From NCBI GenBank assembly GCA_031278255.1, contig JAITKU010000179.1, positions 1-9,317 on the forward strand: 9,317 nucleotides of DNA. Reading direction: 5' to 3'. The translations under genes were made by a program, and so were the position numbers. The notes under the pieces are model-generated. The model was not told the DNA's origin and made no database searches. It saw only the letters and a list, made by a program, of their open reading frames with translations. Of this stretch, positions 1 through 6,910 are shown one piece after another (the first letter of the stretch is position 1; each line of letters begins with the position of its first letter). This DNA comes from Eubacteriales Family XIII. Incertae Sedis bacterium. GTDB taxonomy: Bacteria; Bacillota; Clostridia; Peptostreptococcales; Anaerovoracaceae.

Positions 1-2
1 CC

Positions 3-572
3 GGTGAGGGCTTCGGCCGCTTCTTCAAGATCAATCCGCGCGTCAGCGATATACCGGACAGATTTTCCCGCGAAAAACACGGTGTGAAGCTGCTCGTGAT
101 GGGCACGGTCGAAACCGGCGGCGCGGGTTGCGTATGCCCCGAGCATGTGATGCTCAAACGCGTCATCTCCCACCTCGTGACGGGGCGCGACGACGCGGTG
201 ATCATGGATATGGAAGCCGGGCTTGAACACCTCGGGCGCGGCACGGCGGAAATGGTGGACCGTTTCATCGTCGTCACGGAGCCGGGCACGAGAAGCTTGC
301 AGACCTTTCACAGGATCGAAGCGCTTGCCTTTGACCTCGGCGTGAAGAGGGTGAGCGTCGTGGGCAACAAGCTGCGCGGACCCGAGGACGAGGCTTTCCT
401 GAAGAAGCGTCTGCCCGCGGACGCCCTGCTGGGCGTCATACGCTGCGACGACGCTTTGATCCGCGCCGATATGAACGGCCTTTCCCCCTTTGACGCGAGC
501 GAAAGCGCCGTGGCGGATATCCGGCGCATAAAGGAAAGGATAGACAATCTGAACGAAACGTCCCGCGGATGA
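3..572 (+). CDS. cooC: CooC-type Ni-insertion ATPase for CO dehydrogenase (5' partial)
   Basis: The last 189 codons of a P-loop ATPase of the CooC/MinD family. The reading frame is open to the left edge, so the deviant Walker A motif lies outside the window; the in-frame GTG at 84 is internal, not the start. The diagnostic CooC segment GGAGCVCPEH is present, with its CxC pair encoded at 129-137. In characterised CooC these cysteines bind metal at the dimer interface. The following DMEAGLEHLGRGTA stretch is the conserved Walker B-like and switch region of the family. CooC uses ATP-driven dimerisation to help load nickel into the C-cluster of carbon monoxide dehydrogenase; it is cytoplasmic. 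It sits 36 bases upstream of acsB in the same direction, so it is probably co-transcribed with the acs genes, and acsA may lie just upstream. The AcsF name used in Moorella refers to the same kind of protein. Confidence 0.9.
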   Translation, partial: GEGFGRFFKINPRVSDIPDRFSREKHGVKLLVMGTVETGGAGCVCPEHVMLKRVISHLVTGRDDAVIMDMEAGLEHLGRGTAEMVDRFIVVTEPGTRSLQTFHRIEALAFDLGVKRVSVVGNKLRGPEDEAFLKKRLPADALLGVIRCDDALIRADMNGLSPFDASESAVADIRRIKERIDNLNETSRG

Positions 573-581
573 ACCGCGGGA
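561..581 (+). other. Perfect intercistronic hairpin at the cooC/acsB junction
   Basis: TCCCGCGG and CCGCGGGA form a perfect 8-base-pair GC-rich stem around the 5-base loop ATGAA. The stop codon of cooC (570-572) lies in the loop. No run of T follows, so it does not look like an intrinsic terminator. It could affect mRNA stability or processing between the accessory gene and the abundant structural gene acsB. The structure is directly visible; the role is inferred. Confidence 0.5.
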
Positions 582-608
582 TGAAGCGGAAGAAAGGAAT
601 CGATTGGC

Positions 609-2738
609 ATGAAGCTGCTTTTTAACAGAGTCTTTGACGGCGCGGACGAAATGTACGCCTTGGCCGAGAAAACCCTGACCGAAACCATCGCGGAACTGGG
701 CGAGTCGGCCCCCGTGAATATGCCGAACACGGCGTATTTCCTCGCAAACCATTACGCCTATCTCGCAAAGCGCATCACCTCGCTGGGGGATCTGAAAGCC
801 TGCCTCCCGGAGATCAAATCGTGGATGCGCCACGAGCCGAGACTCGGCGACGCGTTCAAATCCGGCTTCGGCACGTTTATGGCCGCCGAAACGATAGAGG
901 CTTGCAAGTACGCGCGCGGACCCGAACCCTACGGCGGCGAATACCACGGACACCTTTCCGACGCCGAGGTGCGCGAACTCGGCGTACCCCTCGTCACGGG
1001 CGATATCCCGGGCTTTGTCGTAATCATCGGACCCGCGCCCTCCGATGAGGAAGCCGCGGAACTCATCAAGGGATACCAGTCCCGCGCTGTATTCGTGTTT
1101 CTCATAGGCGGCATTATAGACCAAGCGAAGCGCATGAACCTCGGTATGGGCTTTCCCGTGCGGGTGGTTCCCGTGGGACCCGATATTTGGGCCGTGGCGC
1201 ACATCATCTCTTTTGTAAACCGCGCGGCCATGATCTTCGGCGCGGTGCAGCCGGGCGATCACGAGGCCTTTGATCACTATACCTTCCACCGCATACGCGC
1301 TTTCGTCAACGCTTTTGATCCCGTCTCCGATATCGTTGTCGGTTGCGGCGGCGGCGCCGTCGCGATGGGCTTTCCCGTCATAACGGACGATGAGAAAGAT
1401 ATGTGGCCCGTACCCAAGAGCCTGATCATACAGCGCGACACGAAGCAATTCATCGAAACCTCGCTCGAAGCCCGCGATATAAAGATCAAGGTGACGAACA
1501 TCGATATACCCGTGGCCTTTTCCGCCGCCTTTGAGGGGGAGATCGTCCGCAAGAACGATACGCGCGTCGATTTCGACGGCTCGCGCGTGGACTGCTTTGA
1601 ATGGGTGCGCACGCTGGAAGCCCACGAGATCGAGGATCATTCCATCGAACTCATAGGCGACGATATGGATTCCGTCGAGGTCGGCGGCAAGATGGGCATG
1701 GCCATCGTCGCAGAGATCGCAGGCAAGAACATGCAGTCCGATTTCGAGCCTGTGTTCGAGCGCCAATTCCACAACTTCCTGAATTGCGTCGAGGGCGTCA
1801 TGCACACGGGGCAGCGCGATGTCGTTCGTCTGCGCGTCAGCAAGGCCGCCTATGACGCCGGCTTCCGGATAAGGCATTTCGGCGAGGTGCTGTACGCGAA
1901 GATCAAGAGCGAATACGAGAGCGTGGTCGATAAATGTCAGATCAAGATATACACCGTTCCCGACAAGCTCAAGACGCTGCGCGCCGAGGCCACAAAAGCG
2001 TACGACGCCCGCGACGCCCGCCTTTTATCCCTCACGGACGAAAGCGTCGAGGTGTTCTACAACTGTATACTCTGCCAGTCCTTTTCGCCCGCGCACGTCT
2101 GTATCGTCACGCCGGAGCGCCTCGGACTCTGCGGCGCCGTATCCTGGCTGGACGCCAAGGCGACGAACGAACTCGATCCCAACGGTCCCTGTCAGGTGGT
2201 CACAAAGCTTCGCACGGTGGACGAGAACATCGGCATATGGGAGGATGTGAACGAATCGGTCAACAGGGCCTCCCACGGCGCGCTCGAACAGGTCACGCTC
2301 TATTCCATCATGGTGGACCCCATGACGAGTTGCGGCTGTTTCGAGTGTATATGCGGCATAGAACCCATGTCGAACGGCGTTGTCATCGTCAACCGCGAAC
2401 ACACGGGTATGACCCCGCTCGGCATGACCTTCTCGGAAATGGCGTCCATGACCGGCGGCGGCGTACAGACGCCGGGCTTTATGGGCCACGGCAAGCAGTT
2501 CATCTCATCCAGAAAATTCATGAAAGCCGAGGGCGGCCCCGCGCGCATCGTGTGGATGCCCAAGGTCCTGAAAGAATTGGTCGCGTCCAAGCTCAACAAA
2601 ACGGCGAACGAACTCTACGGCGTGGAGGATTTCGTTTCCATGATCGCGGACGAAACGATCACGGAGGACGTTGAAAGCCTGGTCGAGTTCCTGAGCGAGC
2701 GCGAACATCCCGTTCTGAGCATGGAACCGCTCATGTGA
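609..2738 (+). CDS. acsB: Acetyl-CoA synthase (CODH/ACS complex ACS subunit)
   Basis: Cytoplasmic enzyme that condenses CO, the methyl group from methyl-CFeSP and CoA into acetyl-CoA (EC 2.3.1.169). The product has 709 residues against 729 in Moorella thermoacetica, and its A-cluster ligands sit exactly 20 residues earlier than the Moorella ones. C486, C489, C498 and C508 match the cubane ligands 506, 509, 518 and 528. The C575-G-C577 motif matches 595/597, which hold the distal nickel, with C489 as bridging ligand. F492 matches the gating F512. The segment around 486-514 (CILCQSF, HVCIVTPERLGLCGAVSW) and the C-terminal TQTPGFMG-like stretch (here VQTPGFMG) are near-invariant in the family. 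The three ACS domains appear complete, including the N-terminal one that docks CODH in Moorella. The ATG at 609 follows AAAGGA (593-598) with a 10-base spacer. It is flanked by cooC and acsD in one operon. Two extra cysteines, C580 and C582, lie just after the nickel motif. Confidence 0.98.
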   Translation: MKLLFNRVFDGADEMYALAEKTLTETIAELGESAPVNMPNTAYFLANHYAYLAKRITSLGDLKACLPEIKSWMRHEPRLGDAFKSGFGTFMAAETIEACKYARGPEPYGGEYHGHLSDAEVRELGVPLVTGDIPGFVVIIGPAPSDEEAAELIKGYQSRAVFVFLIGGIIDQAKRMNLGMGFPVRVVPVGPDIWAVAHIISFVNRAAMIFGAVQPGDHEAFDHYTFHRIRAFVNAFDPVSDIVVGCGGGAVAMGFPVITDDEKDMWPVPKSLIIQRDTKQFIETSLEARDIKIKVTNIDIPVAFSAAFEGEIVRKNDTRVDFDGSRVDCFEWVRTLEAHEIEDHSIELIGDDMDSVEVGGKMGMAIVAEIAGKNMQSDFEPVFERQFHNFLNCVEGVMHTGQRDVVRLRVSKAAYDAGFRIRHFGEVLYAKIKSEYESVVDKCQIKIYTVPDKLKTLRAEATKAYDARDARLLSLTDESVEVFYNCILCQSFSPAHVCIVTPERLGLCGAVSWLDAKATNELDPNGPCQVVTKLRTVDENIGIWEDVNESVNRASHGALEQVTLYSIMVDPMTSCGCFECICGIEPMSNGVVIVNREHTGMTPLGMTFSEMASMTGGGVQTPGFMGHGKQFISSRKFMKAEGGPARIVWMPKVLKELVASKLNKTANELYGVEDFVSMIADETITEDVESLVEFLSEREHPVLSMEPLM

Positions 2739-2743
2739 CGAAA

Positions 2744-2758
2744 CGCCGCCGTGCGGCG
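2744..2758 (+). other. GC hairpin after acsB
   Basis: CGCCGC and GCGGCG form a perfect 6-base-pair stem with the loop CGT, five bases after the acsB stop codon. The rest of the 78-base gap to acsD is very G-rich and then carries the acsD ribosome binding site. There is no T tract, so read-through into acsD is expected. It may protect the 3' end of the acsB message or adjust the subunit ratio; this is inference, and short GC stems also arise by chance in such GC-rich DNA. Confidence 0.35.
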
Positions 2759-2816
2759 GGCGGGGGCGGCGCGAGAACCCGTCCCGAACAACTTCATCGT
2801 GTAAGGAGGAAAGCAG

Positions 2817-3758
2817 ATGCCATTCAAACGCGTACCGCAAGTATTTTCCGCCTCTGTCAAGGAGGTGGCGATCGGAACCGGCGACAGGGCCGTCACGCTG
2901 GGCGGCGAAAACGTACTCCCCCTGTACGGCTTTGACGCTCCCCTCAAGAACCCGCCCCGCGTGGGCGTCGAATTTTCCGATCACGGGCCGGATCTGAGCA
3001 TCCCCGGTATCGCCGCATTCTACGCCGGCGCGACCTTACCGGCCGAGGCCGCGAAGCGCGCCTGCGAAATGCCCGGGGTTGACTTCGTGAGCCTCGTACT
3101 CGACAGGGCCGATCCGAACGGCGAGGACAGGCCCGTGGAGGACTGCGTTGCGCTGTGCAAGGAGGTGGCCGAGGCCGTAAATCTGCCCCTCGTCATTCAG
3201 GGCAGCAAGAACACCGAAAAGGACGCGAAGCTCTTTGAGAAGATCGCGGAGGCGCTGCAGGGCCAAAACGTACTCCTGATGTCGGCCAAGGAGGAGAATC
3301 ACAAGGGTATCGCCGTCGCCGCGGTCATGGCCTACGGGCAGAAGATCGGCGCGGAATCATCGGTCGATATAAATCTGGCGAAGCAGCTCAATGTACTCAT
3401 CTCGCAGTTGGGCGTCGGCGGCGAGAACGTCGTGATGAACCTCGGTTCGGCCGCGGCGGGCTACGGCTTTGAATACGTCGCCTCCACGATGGAACGCGTC
3501 AAGGGCGCGGCGCTGGCGCAGAACGACACCATGCTGCAACTGCCCATCATCACCCCCGTCGCCGCGGACGCGTGGTCGGTGAAAGAAGCCCTCGCGTCCG
3601 AAGAGGACTTCCCGGACTGGGGACCGGCGGAGCAGCGCGGTATCGCGATGGAGATTTCGACGGCGGCCGCGGCGCTGGCCGCCGGCGCCAACGCCGTTAT
3701 ACTGCGGCATCCGGAGTCGGTGGAGACTGTGGCGAAGCTCATTTCGGAGCTTATGTAG
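2817..3758 (+). CDS. acsD: Corrinoid iron-sulfur protein small subunit (CODH/ACS delta)
   Basis: Encodes 313 residues, close to the roughly 320 of Moorella AcsD. This TIM-barrel subunit pairs with AcsC and helps cap the cobamide that carries the methyl group from methyl-THF to acetyl-CoA synthase. Family segments visible are VTLGGENVLPLYGFDAP (about residues 26-42), NVLLMSAKEENHK (about 150-162), VVMNLGSAAAGYGFEY (about 205-220), the ITPVAADAW segment and the late DWGPAEQRGIAMEI stretch. No iron-sulfur cysteine motif is present, as expected for the small subunit. The start is well fixed: ATG at 2817 follows AAGGAGG (2803-2809) with a 7-base spacer. The stop lies 17 bases before acsC, implying tight co-translation of the two partners. 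It shares a TLGGE element with AcsC (VTLGGENVL versus YTLGGETVL), consistent with the two subunits being distant paralogues. Confidence 0.96.
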   Translation: MPFKRVPQVFSASVKEVAIGTGDRAVTLGGENVLPLYGFDAPLKNPPRVGVEFSDHGPDLSIPGIAAFYAGATLPAEAAKRACEMPGVDFVSLVLDRADPNGEDRPVEDCVALCKEVAEAVNLPLVIQGSKNTEKDAKLFEKIAEALQGQNVLLMSAKEENHKGIAVAAVMAYGQKIGAESSVDINLAKQLNVLISQLGVGGENVVMNLGSAAAGYGFEYVASTMERVKGAALAQNDTMLQLPIITPVAADAWSVKEALASEEDFPDWGPAEQRGIAMEISTAAAALAAGANAVILRHPESVETVAKLISELM

Positions 3759-3775
3759 AAAAGGAGGAGGAGATT

Positions 3776-5107
3776 ATGGCCCTCAAAGGACTCGATATCT
3801 TCAAACTGACGCCGAAAACAAACTGCAAGGAATGCGGCATTCCGACCTGCATGGCCTTTGCCATGAAAGTCGCGCAGGGCGCGCTCACGATAGACAAATG
3901 CCCGCACATGTCGGCCGAAGCCCTCGAAACCCTCGGCGAGGCCACGGCGCCCCCCATGAAGAGCATAGTCCTCGGCGCGGGGGAGGCCGCCTACACGCTC
4001 GGCGGCGAGACCGTCCTGTTCCGGCATGACAAAACCTTTGTTTCGCAGAACCTCTACGCCGTAAACGTGCCGCCGATGAACGCGGACGAGGCGATCCCCG
4101 CCCTCATCAAGACCGATTACGAACGCATAGGCGAGCATATGTACGTCGAACTGATCAACGTGGCCTACCGGGACGACAGGACCGTTTTTCTGGAGGCCGT
4201 GAAGAAAGCCGCGGCGACCGGCCGCACGCTCATCCTCGAGGTGGACGATCCCGCCGTCGCGCGCGAGGCGCTGGAACTCACGAGCGGCAAGAAACCGCTG
4301 CTCAACGGCGCGAACGAATCCAACTACGCGGATATGAACGCGCTGGCGACGGAATTCGGCGCCGTCCTCGGACTCTCCGCCAATGGGCTTGACGCGCTGT
4401 ACGACCTCACCGCCGAACTTGAAAAGCTCGGCAACAAAAATCTCATCCTCGATGTCGGCGCTTCCTCGATCAAGGACGCCTTTGCGAACGCCGTGCAGAT
4501 ACGCCGCGCGGCCCTCAAGGACGGCGATCGCGTCTTTGGCTATCCGGCCCTCGTGAACGCGGCGAAGCTGGCGCCGGGCGACGTGAATTTGCAGGTGGCC
4601 CTCGCGTCGCTCTTCACGCTGAAATACGCCTCCGTTATCGTGATGGAAAAGATGGACTACGCGCAGGCGCTCCCGCTCTACGGTCTGCGTCAGAACATCT
4701 ACACGGACCCGCAGAAGCCGATGCGCGTGGAGCCGGGCGTCTATCCCATCAACGGCGCCGACGAAAACGCGGTCTGCGCCACCACGGTGGACTTCGCGCT
4801 CACCTACTTCATCGTTTCGGGCGAGATCGAGCGCTCCGGCATACCCGTCAACCTGCTCATATCCGACGCGGGCGGCTATTCCGTGCTGACGGCTTGGGCC
4901 GCGGGCAAGCTGTCGGCCGGCTCGCTCTCGCGCTTCTTCAAGGAGGCGGACGTGGACAACAAGATAAAGAACCGGACCCTGATCATCCCCGGCAAGGTCG
5001 CGGTACTCAAGGGCGAGATCGAGGAAAGTCTGCCGAACTGGAAGATCATCGTGGCGCCGAACGAGGCTTTGGGGATCGTTAAGTTTTTGAAAGAACTCGC
5101 CGGCTGA
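3776..5107 (+). CDS. acsC: Corrinoid iron-sulfur protein large subunit (CODH/ACS gamma)
   Basis: Encodes 443 residues (446 in Moorella). With AcsD it forms the CFeSP, which takes a methyl group from AcsE onto Co(I) of its cobamide and delivers it to the ACS A-cluster. An N-terminal 4Fe-4S motif is complete: C17, C20, C25 and C42 in the context NCKECGIPTCMAFA, at the same numbers as in Moorella. This cluster serves in reductive reactivation of Co(II). A TIM barrel follows (about 60-320), and then a C-terminal corrinoid-binding domain (about 325-443) containing LLISDAGGYSVLTAWAAGKL around D364. The frame stays open upstream to 3572 inside acsD, but the true start is ATG 3776: it follows AAGGAGGAGG (3761-3770) and gives the family N-terminus MALKGLDIFKLTP. 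The usual activator gene acsV is not adjacent here. Confidence 0.97.
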   Translation: MALKGLDIFKLTPKTNCKECGIPTCMAFAMKVAQGALTIDKCPHMSAEALETLGEATAPPMKSIVLGAGEAAYTLGGETVLFRHDKTFVSQNLYAVNVPPMNADEAIPALIKTDYERIGEHMYVELINVAYRDDRTVFLEAVKKAAATGRTLILEVDDPAVAREALELTSGKKPLLNGANESNYADMNALATEFGAVLGLSANGLDALYDLTAELEKLGNKNLILDVGASSIKDAFANAVQIRRAALKDGDRVFGYPALVNAAKLAPGDVNLQVALASLFTLKYASVIVMEKMDYAQALPLYGLRQNIYTDPQKPMRVEPGVYPINGADENAVCATTVDFALTYFIVSGEIERSGIPVNLLISDAGGYSVLTAWAAGKLSAGSLSRFFKEADVDNKIKNRTLIIPGKVAVLKGEIEESLPNWKIIVAPNEALGIVKFLKELAG

Positions 5108-5141
5108 GACCGCGCGGGCGAGGCCCCGGCAAGGTCGAAGC

Positions 5142-5165
5142 GCAATCGATTGCATCGTTGCAATC
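5142..5165. promoter_or_regulatory. Palindromic element in the acsC-acsE gap
   Basis: The 85-base gap between acsC and acsE holds a perfect 12-base palindrome, GCAATCGATTGC (5142-5153), followed six bases later by another GCAATC (5160-5165). The second half-site GATTGC (5148-5153) and the last GCAATC can also form a 6-base-pair stem with a 6-base loop. Three ordered half-sites could be a protein-binding operator or an RNA hairpin ahead of the acsE ribosome binding site. I see no convincing promoter hexamers around it. The sequence pattern is certain; the function is inferred. Confidence 0.35.
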
Positions 5166-5192
5166 ACAACGAAAAGATTTAAGGAGGAATCT

Positions 5193-5978
5193 ATGGGCAA
5201 ATTTATCACCATCGGCGAACGCATTCACTGCATATCGCCGTCCATCCGCGCGGCCATGGAAGCGAAAGACCCCGAACCCATCCTCAAACGCGCAAAGGAA
5301 CAGCTCGACGCGGGCGCCGTCTATCTGGACGTGAACATCGGCCCGGCCGAAAAGACGGGCGAGGACCTGATGAAATGGGCCGTGAAGCTGTTGCAGGAGC
5401 ATTTTGACAACGTGCCGCTCTCCCTCGATACGGCGAACCGGAAAGCCATCGAAGCCGGCATATCCGTGTACAACCGTTCCAAAGGCAAGCCCATCATCAA
5501 TTCCGCGGACGCCGGCGACCGGATTTCAAACATAGACCTCGCCGCGGAAAACGACGCCGTGTGTATCGCCCTCTGCTCGAAGTCCGGCGTCCCGGCCAAC
5601 AACGACGAGCGCTTGGAATACTGTCAGGAAATGCTCGAATACGGCCTCGCGCGCGGCATGGAGGCGGAGGACCTGTGGTTCGATCCCCTCTTCCTCGTGA
5701 TCAAGGGTATGCAGGAGAAGCAGGCGGAAATGCTCGACTTCATACGGCAGCTTACGGACATGGGCTTCAATTCCACGGGCGGTCTCTCCAACGTGTCCAA
5801 CGGTATGCCGAGGGAGGTGCGGCCCATCATGGACTCCGTCATGCTCGCCATGGCCATGCAGTGCGGCCTGAATTCGGCCATCGTGAACCCCTGCGACCAA
5901 AAGCTTATGGAAACGATCAAATCCGCCGACATCATCCTGAACCGCACGCTTTACGCCGATTCCTATCTGGAACTTTAA
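5193..5978 (+). CDS. acsE: 5-methyl-THF:corrinoid iron-sulfur protein methyltransferase (MeTr)
   Basis: Encodes 261 residues (262 in Moorella). The enzyme transfers the N5-methyl group of methyltetrahydrofolate to Co(I) of the CFeSP (EC 2.1.1.258), joining the methyl branch to the carbonyl branch of the pathway. It is a TIM barrel of the pterin-binding (DHP-synthase-like) family. Visible family features are an N-terminal ITIGERIHCISP, a pterin-contacting D79 and N82 in LSLDTAN, N103 in IINSAD, D164 in WFDPLFLVI, and N200 in GLSNVSNG, which matches the Moorella Asn199 that helps activate the methyl-pterin. The start is fixed by AAGGAGG (5181-5187) five bases before ATG 5193. It follows acsC by 85 bases. 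A paralogue follows downstream, and the GLSN context, spacing and position directly after acsDC favour this copy as the dedicated CFeSP methyltransferase. Confidence 0.95.
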   Translation: MGKFITIGERIHCISPSIRAAMEAKDPEPILKRAKEQLDAGAVYLDVNIGPAEKTGEDLMKWAVKLLQEHFDNVPLSLDTANRKAIEAGISVYNRSKGKPIINSADAGDRISNIDLAAENDAVCIALCSKSGVPANNDERLEYCQEMLEYGLARGMEAEDLWFDPLFLVIKGMQEKQAEMLDFIRQLTDMGFNSTGGLSNVSNGMPREVRPIMDSVMLAMAMQCGLNSAIVNPCDQKLMETIKSADIILNRTLYADSYLEL

Positions 5979-5986
5979 GGCACACA

Positions 5987-6016
5987 TTGACAAGCCGTAT
6001 CCCCGGGATTTATAAT
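5987..6016 (+). promoter_or_regulatory. Consensus sigma-A promoter upstream of the second methyltransferase
   Basis: A perfect -35 hexamer TTGACA (5987-5992) and a perfect -10 hexamer TATAAT (6011-6016) are separated by 18 bases. In this GC-rich DNA such a pair is unlikely by chance. It lies in the 57-base gap between acsE and the next gene, so that gene and the AraC regulator could be transcribed apart from the acs operon. The expected start of transcription is near 6023, only about 13 bases before the ATG at 6036, which would remove most of the apparent ribosome binding site (6018-6024). Confidence 0.65.
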
Positions 6017-6035
6017 GAAAGGAGCATGCAAGCAT

Positions 6036-6845
6036 ATGATTATCATCGGTGAAAAGATCAACGGTTCCATCCCGAGCGTGGCCAAGGCGATCGAAGCGCG
6101 CGACGAGGCTTTCATCCGGGACCTCGCCGTCCGCCAAGCGCAGTATGGCGCAACCTACATCGACATCTGCGCCAGCACGAGTCCGAATGTTGAACGGGAC
6201 ACCCTGAAATGGCTCATGGACATCGTTCAAGACGCCGTGGACACCCCACTCAGCATCGACAGTTCCGATCCGAACACCATCGTGGACGTTCTGCCCCACG
6301 CGAAGAAGCCCGGCCTCATCAATTCCGCGTCCGACGAGGGCGGCAAATGCGAGATCGTATTTCCGATCATCGCGGGCACCGAATGGAACTGTATCACCCT
6401 CACCTGCGACAACAACGGCATTCCCACGGCGCCGGACGTCAAATTCAAGATTGCGCGGACCATCGCGGAAAAGGCGCAAAAACACGGGATCGCCTTTGAT
6501 CGTATCTTCATGGACCCGCTTGTGAACAGCATAGCGACCGTCCCGCACGCCGTAACGAGTTTTGTGGAGGTGACGCGCAACATTTTGGACGCTTTCCCGG
6601 GCATTCACATCACGTCCGGTCTCAGCAACATCTCTTTCGGTATGCCGATCAGAAAGAGTATCAACCAGACTTTCCTCGTACTCGCCATGGGAGCGGGAAT
6701 GGACAGCGCGATCATGGACCCGACCTCCCTCGATATACGCACCGCGCTCTACGCGGCGGAAATGCTGCTCGGTATCGACGAGTATTGCGTCGAATTTTTG
6801 GACGCGTACAGGGAGGGGATTATCGGCCCGCCGCCCAAACAGTAG
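6036..6845 (+). CDS. MeTr-family corrinoid/THF methyltransferase (MtgA/MtqA/MtvA-like)
   Basis: Encodes 269 residues of the pterin-binding methyltransferase fold, paralogous to AcsE. From the ATG at 6036 the family pterin residues fall at or next to the Moorella MeTr numbers: D75 in LSIDSSDPNTI, N96 in LINSAS, D160 in IFMDPL, and N198 in SGLSNISFGMP. This supports that start over the in-frame ATG at 6015, which lies inside the -10 box. A possible ribosome site, AAAGGAG (6018-6024), is 11 bases upstream. The N-terminus MIIIGEKINGSIPSVAKAI and the DICAST segment resemble the methylcorrinoid:THF methyltransferases of glycine betaine and quaternary amine demethylation, as I recall them. Such enzymes usually neighbour an MttB-type methyltransferase and a small corrinoid protein; neither is here. 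It may pass methyl groups between another corrinoid protein and THF, or act as a second CFeSP methyltransferase. The fold is confident; substrate and direction are not. Confidence 0.85.
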   Translation: MIIIGEKINGSIPSVAKAIEARDEAFIRDLAVRQAQYGATYIDICASTSPNVERDTLKWLMDIVQDAVDTPLSIDSSDPNTIVDVLPHAKKPGLINSASDEGGKCEIVFPIIAGTEWNCITLTCDNNGIPTAPDVKFKIARTIAEKAQKHGIAFDRIFMDPLVNSIATVPHAVTSFVEVTRNILDAFPGIHITSGLSNISFGMPIRKSINQTFLVLAMGAGMDSAIMDPTSLDIRTALYAAEMLLGIDEYCVEFLDAYREGIIGPPPKQ

Positions 6846-6910
6846 CCGTATAAATTTTTTCAAGCAAACGCTTCGTTGCAACCTTGCGACTTTGGAGGTG
6901 GTGTGGGCCT

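Noticed and set aside
1934..2674. 246-codon plus-strand frame inside acsB
   Set aside because: It overlaps the A-cluster-coding part of acsB in another frame and is extremely arginine- and histidine-rich, as expected from a shifted frame.
3461..5224. 587-codon open frame on the minus strand opposite acsC
   Set aside because: It lies antisense to acsC and acsD, which have complete family motifs and ribosome sites. Its arginine-, valine- and histidine-rich translation is typical of a shadow frame in GC-rich coding DNA, and it has no recognisable domain.
6015..6035. Upstream ATG giving a 276-residue version of the second methyltransferase
   Set aside because: The ATG is part of the TATAAT box, has no ribosome site before it, and adds seven residues that shift the pterin residues off the numbering of the family.
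6849..6860. TATAAATTTTTT after the second methyltransferase as a promoter or terminator
   Set aside because: No plausible -35 hexamer lies 16-18 bases upstream and no stable hairpin precedes the T run, so neither role is supported.
5526..6881. 451-codon open frame on the minus strand opposite acsE and the second methyltransferase
   Set aside because: It runs across two well-supported genes and the promoter gap, has low-complexity basic and acidic composition and matches no family I know; a shadow of codon bias.
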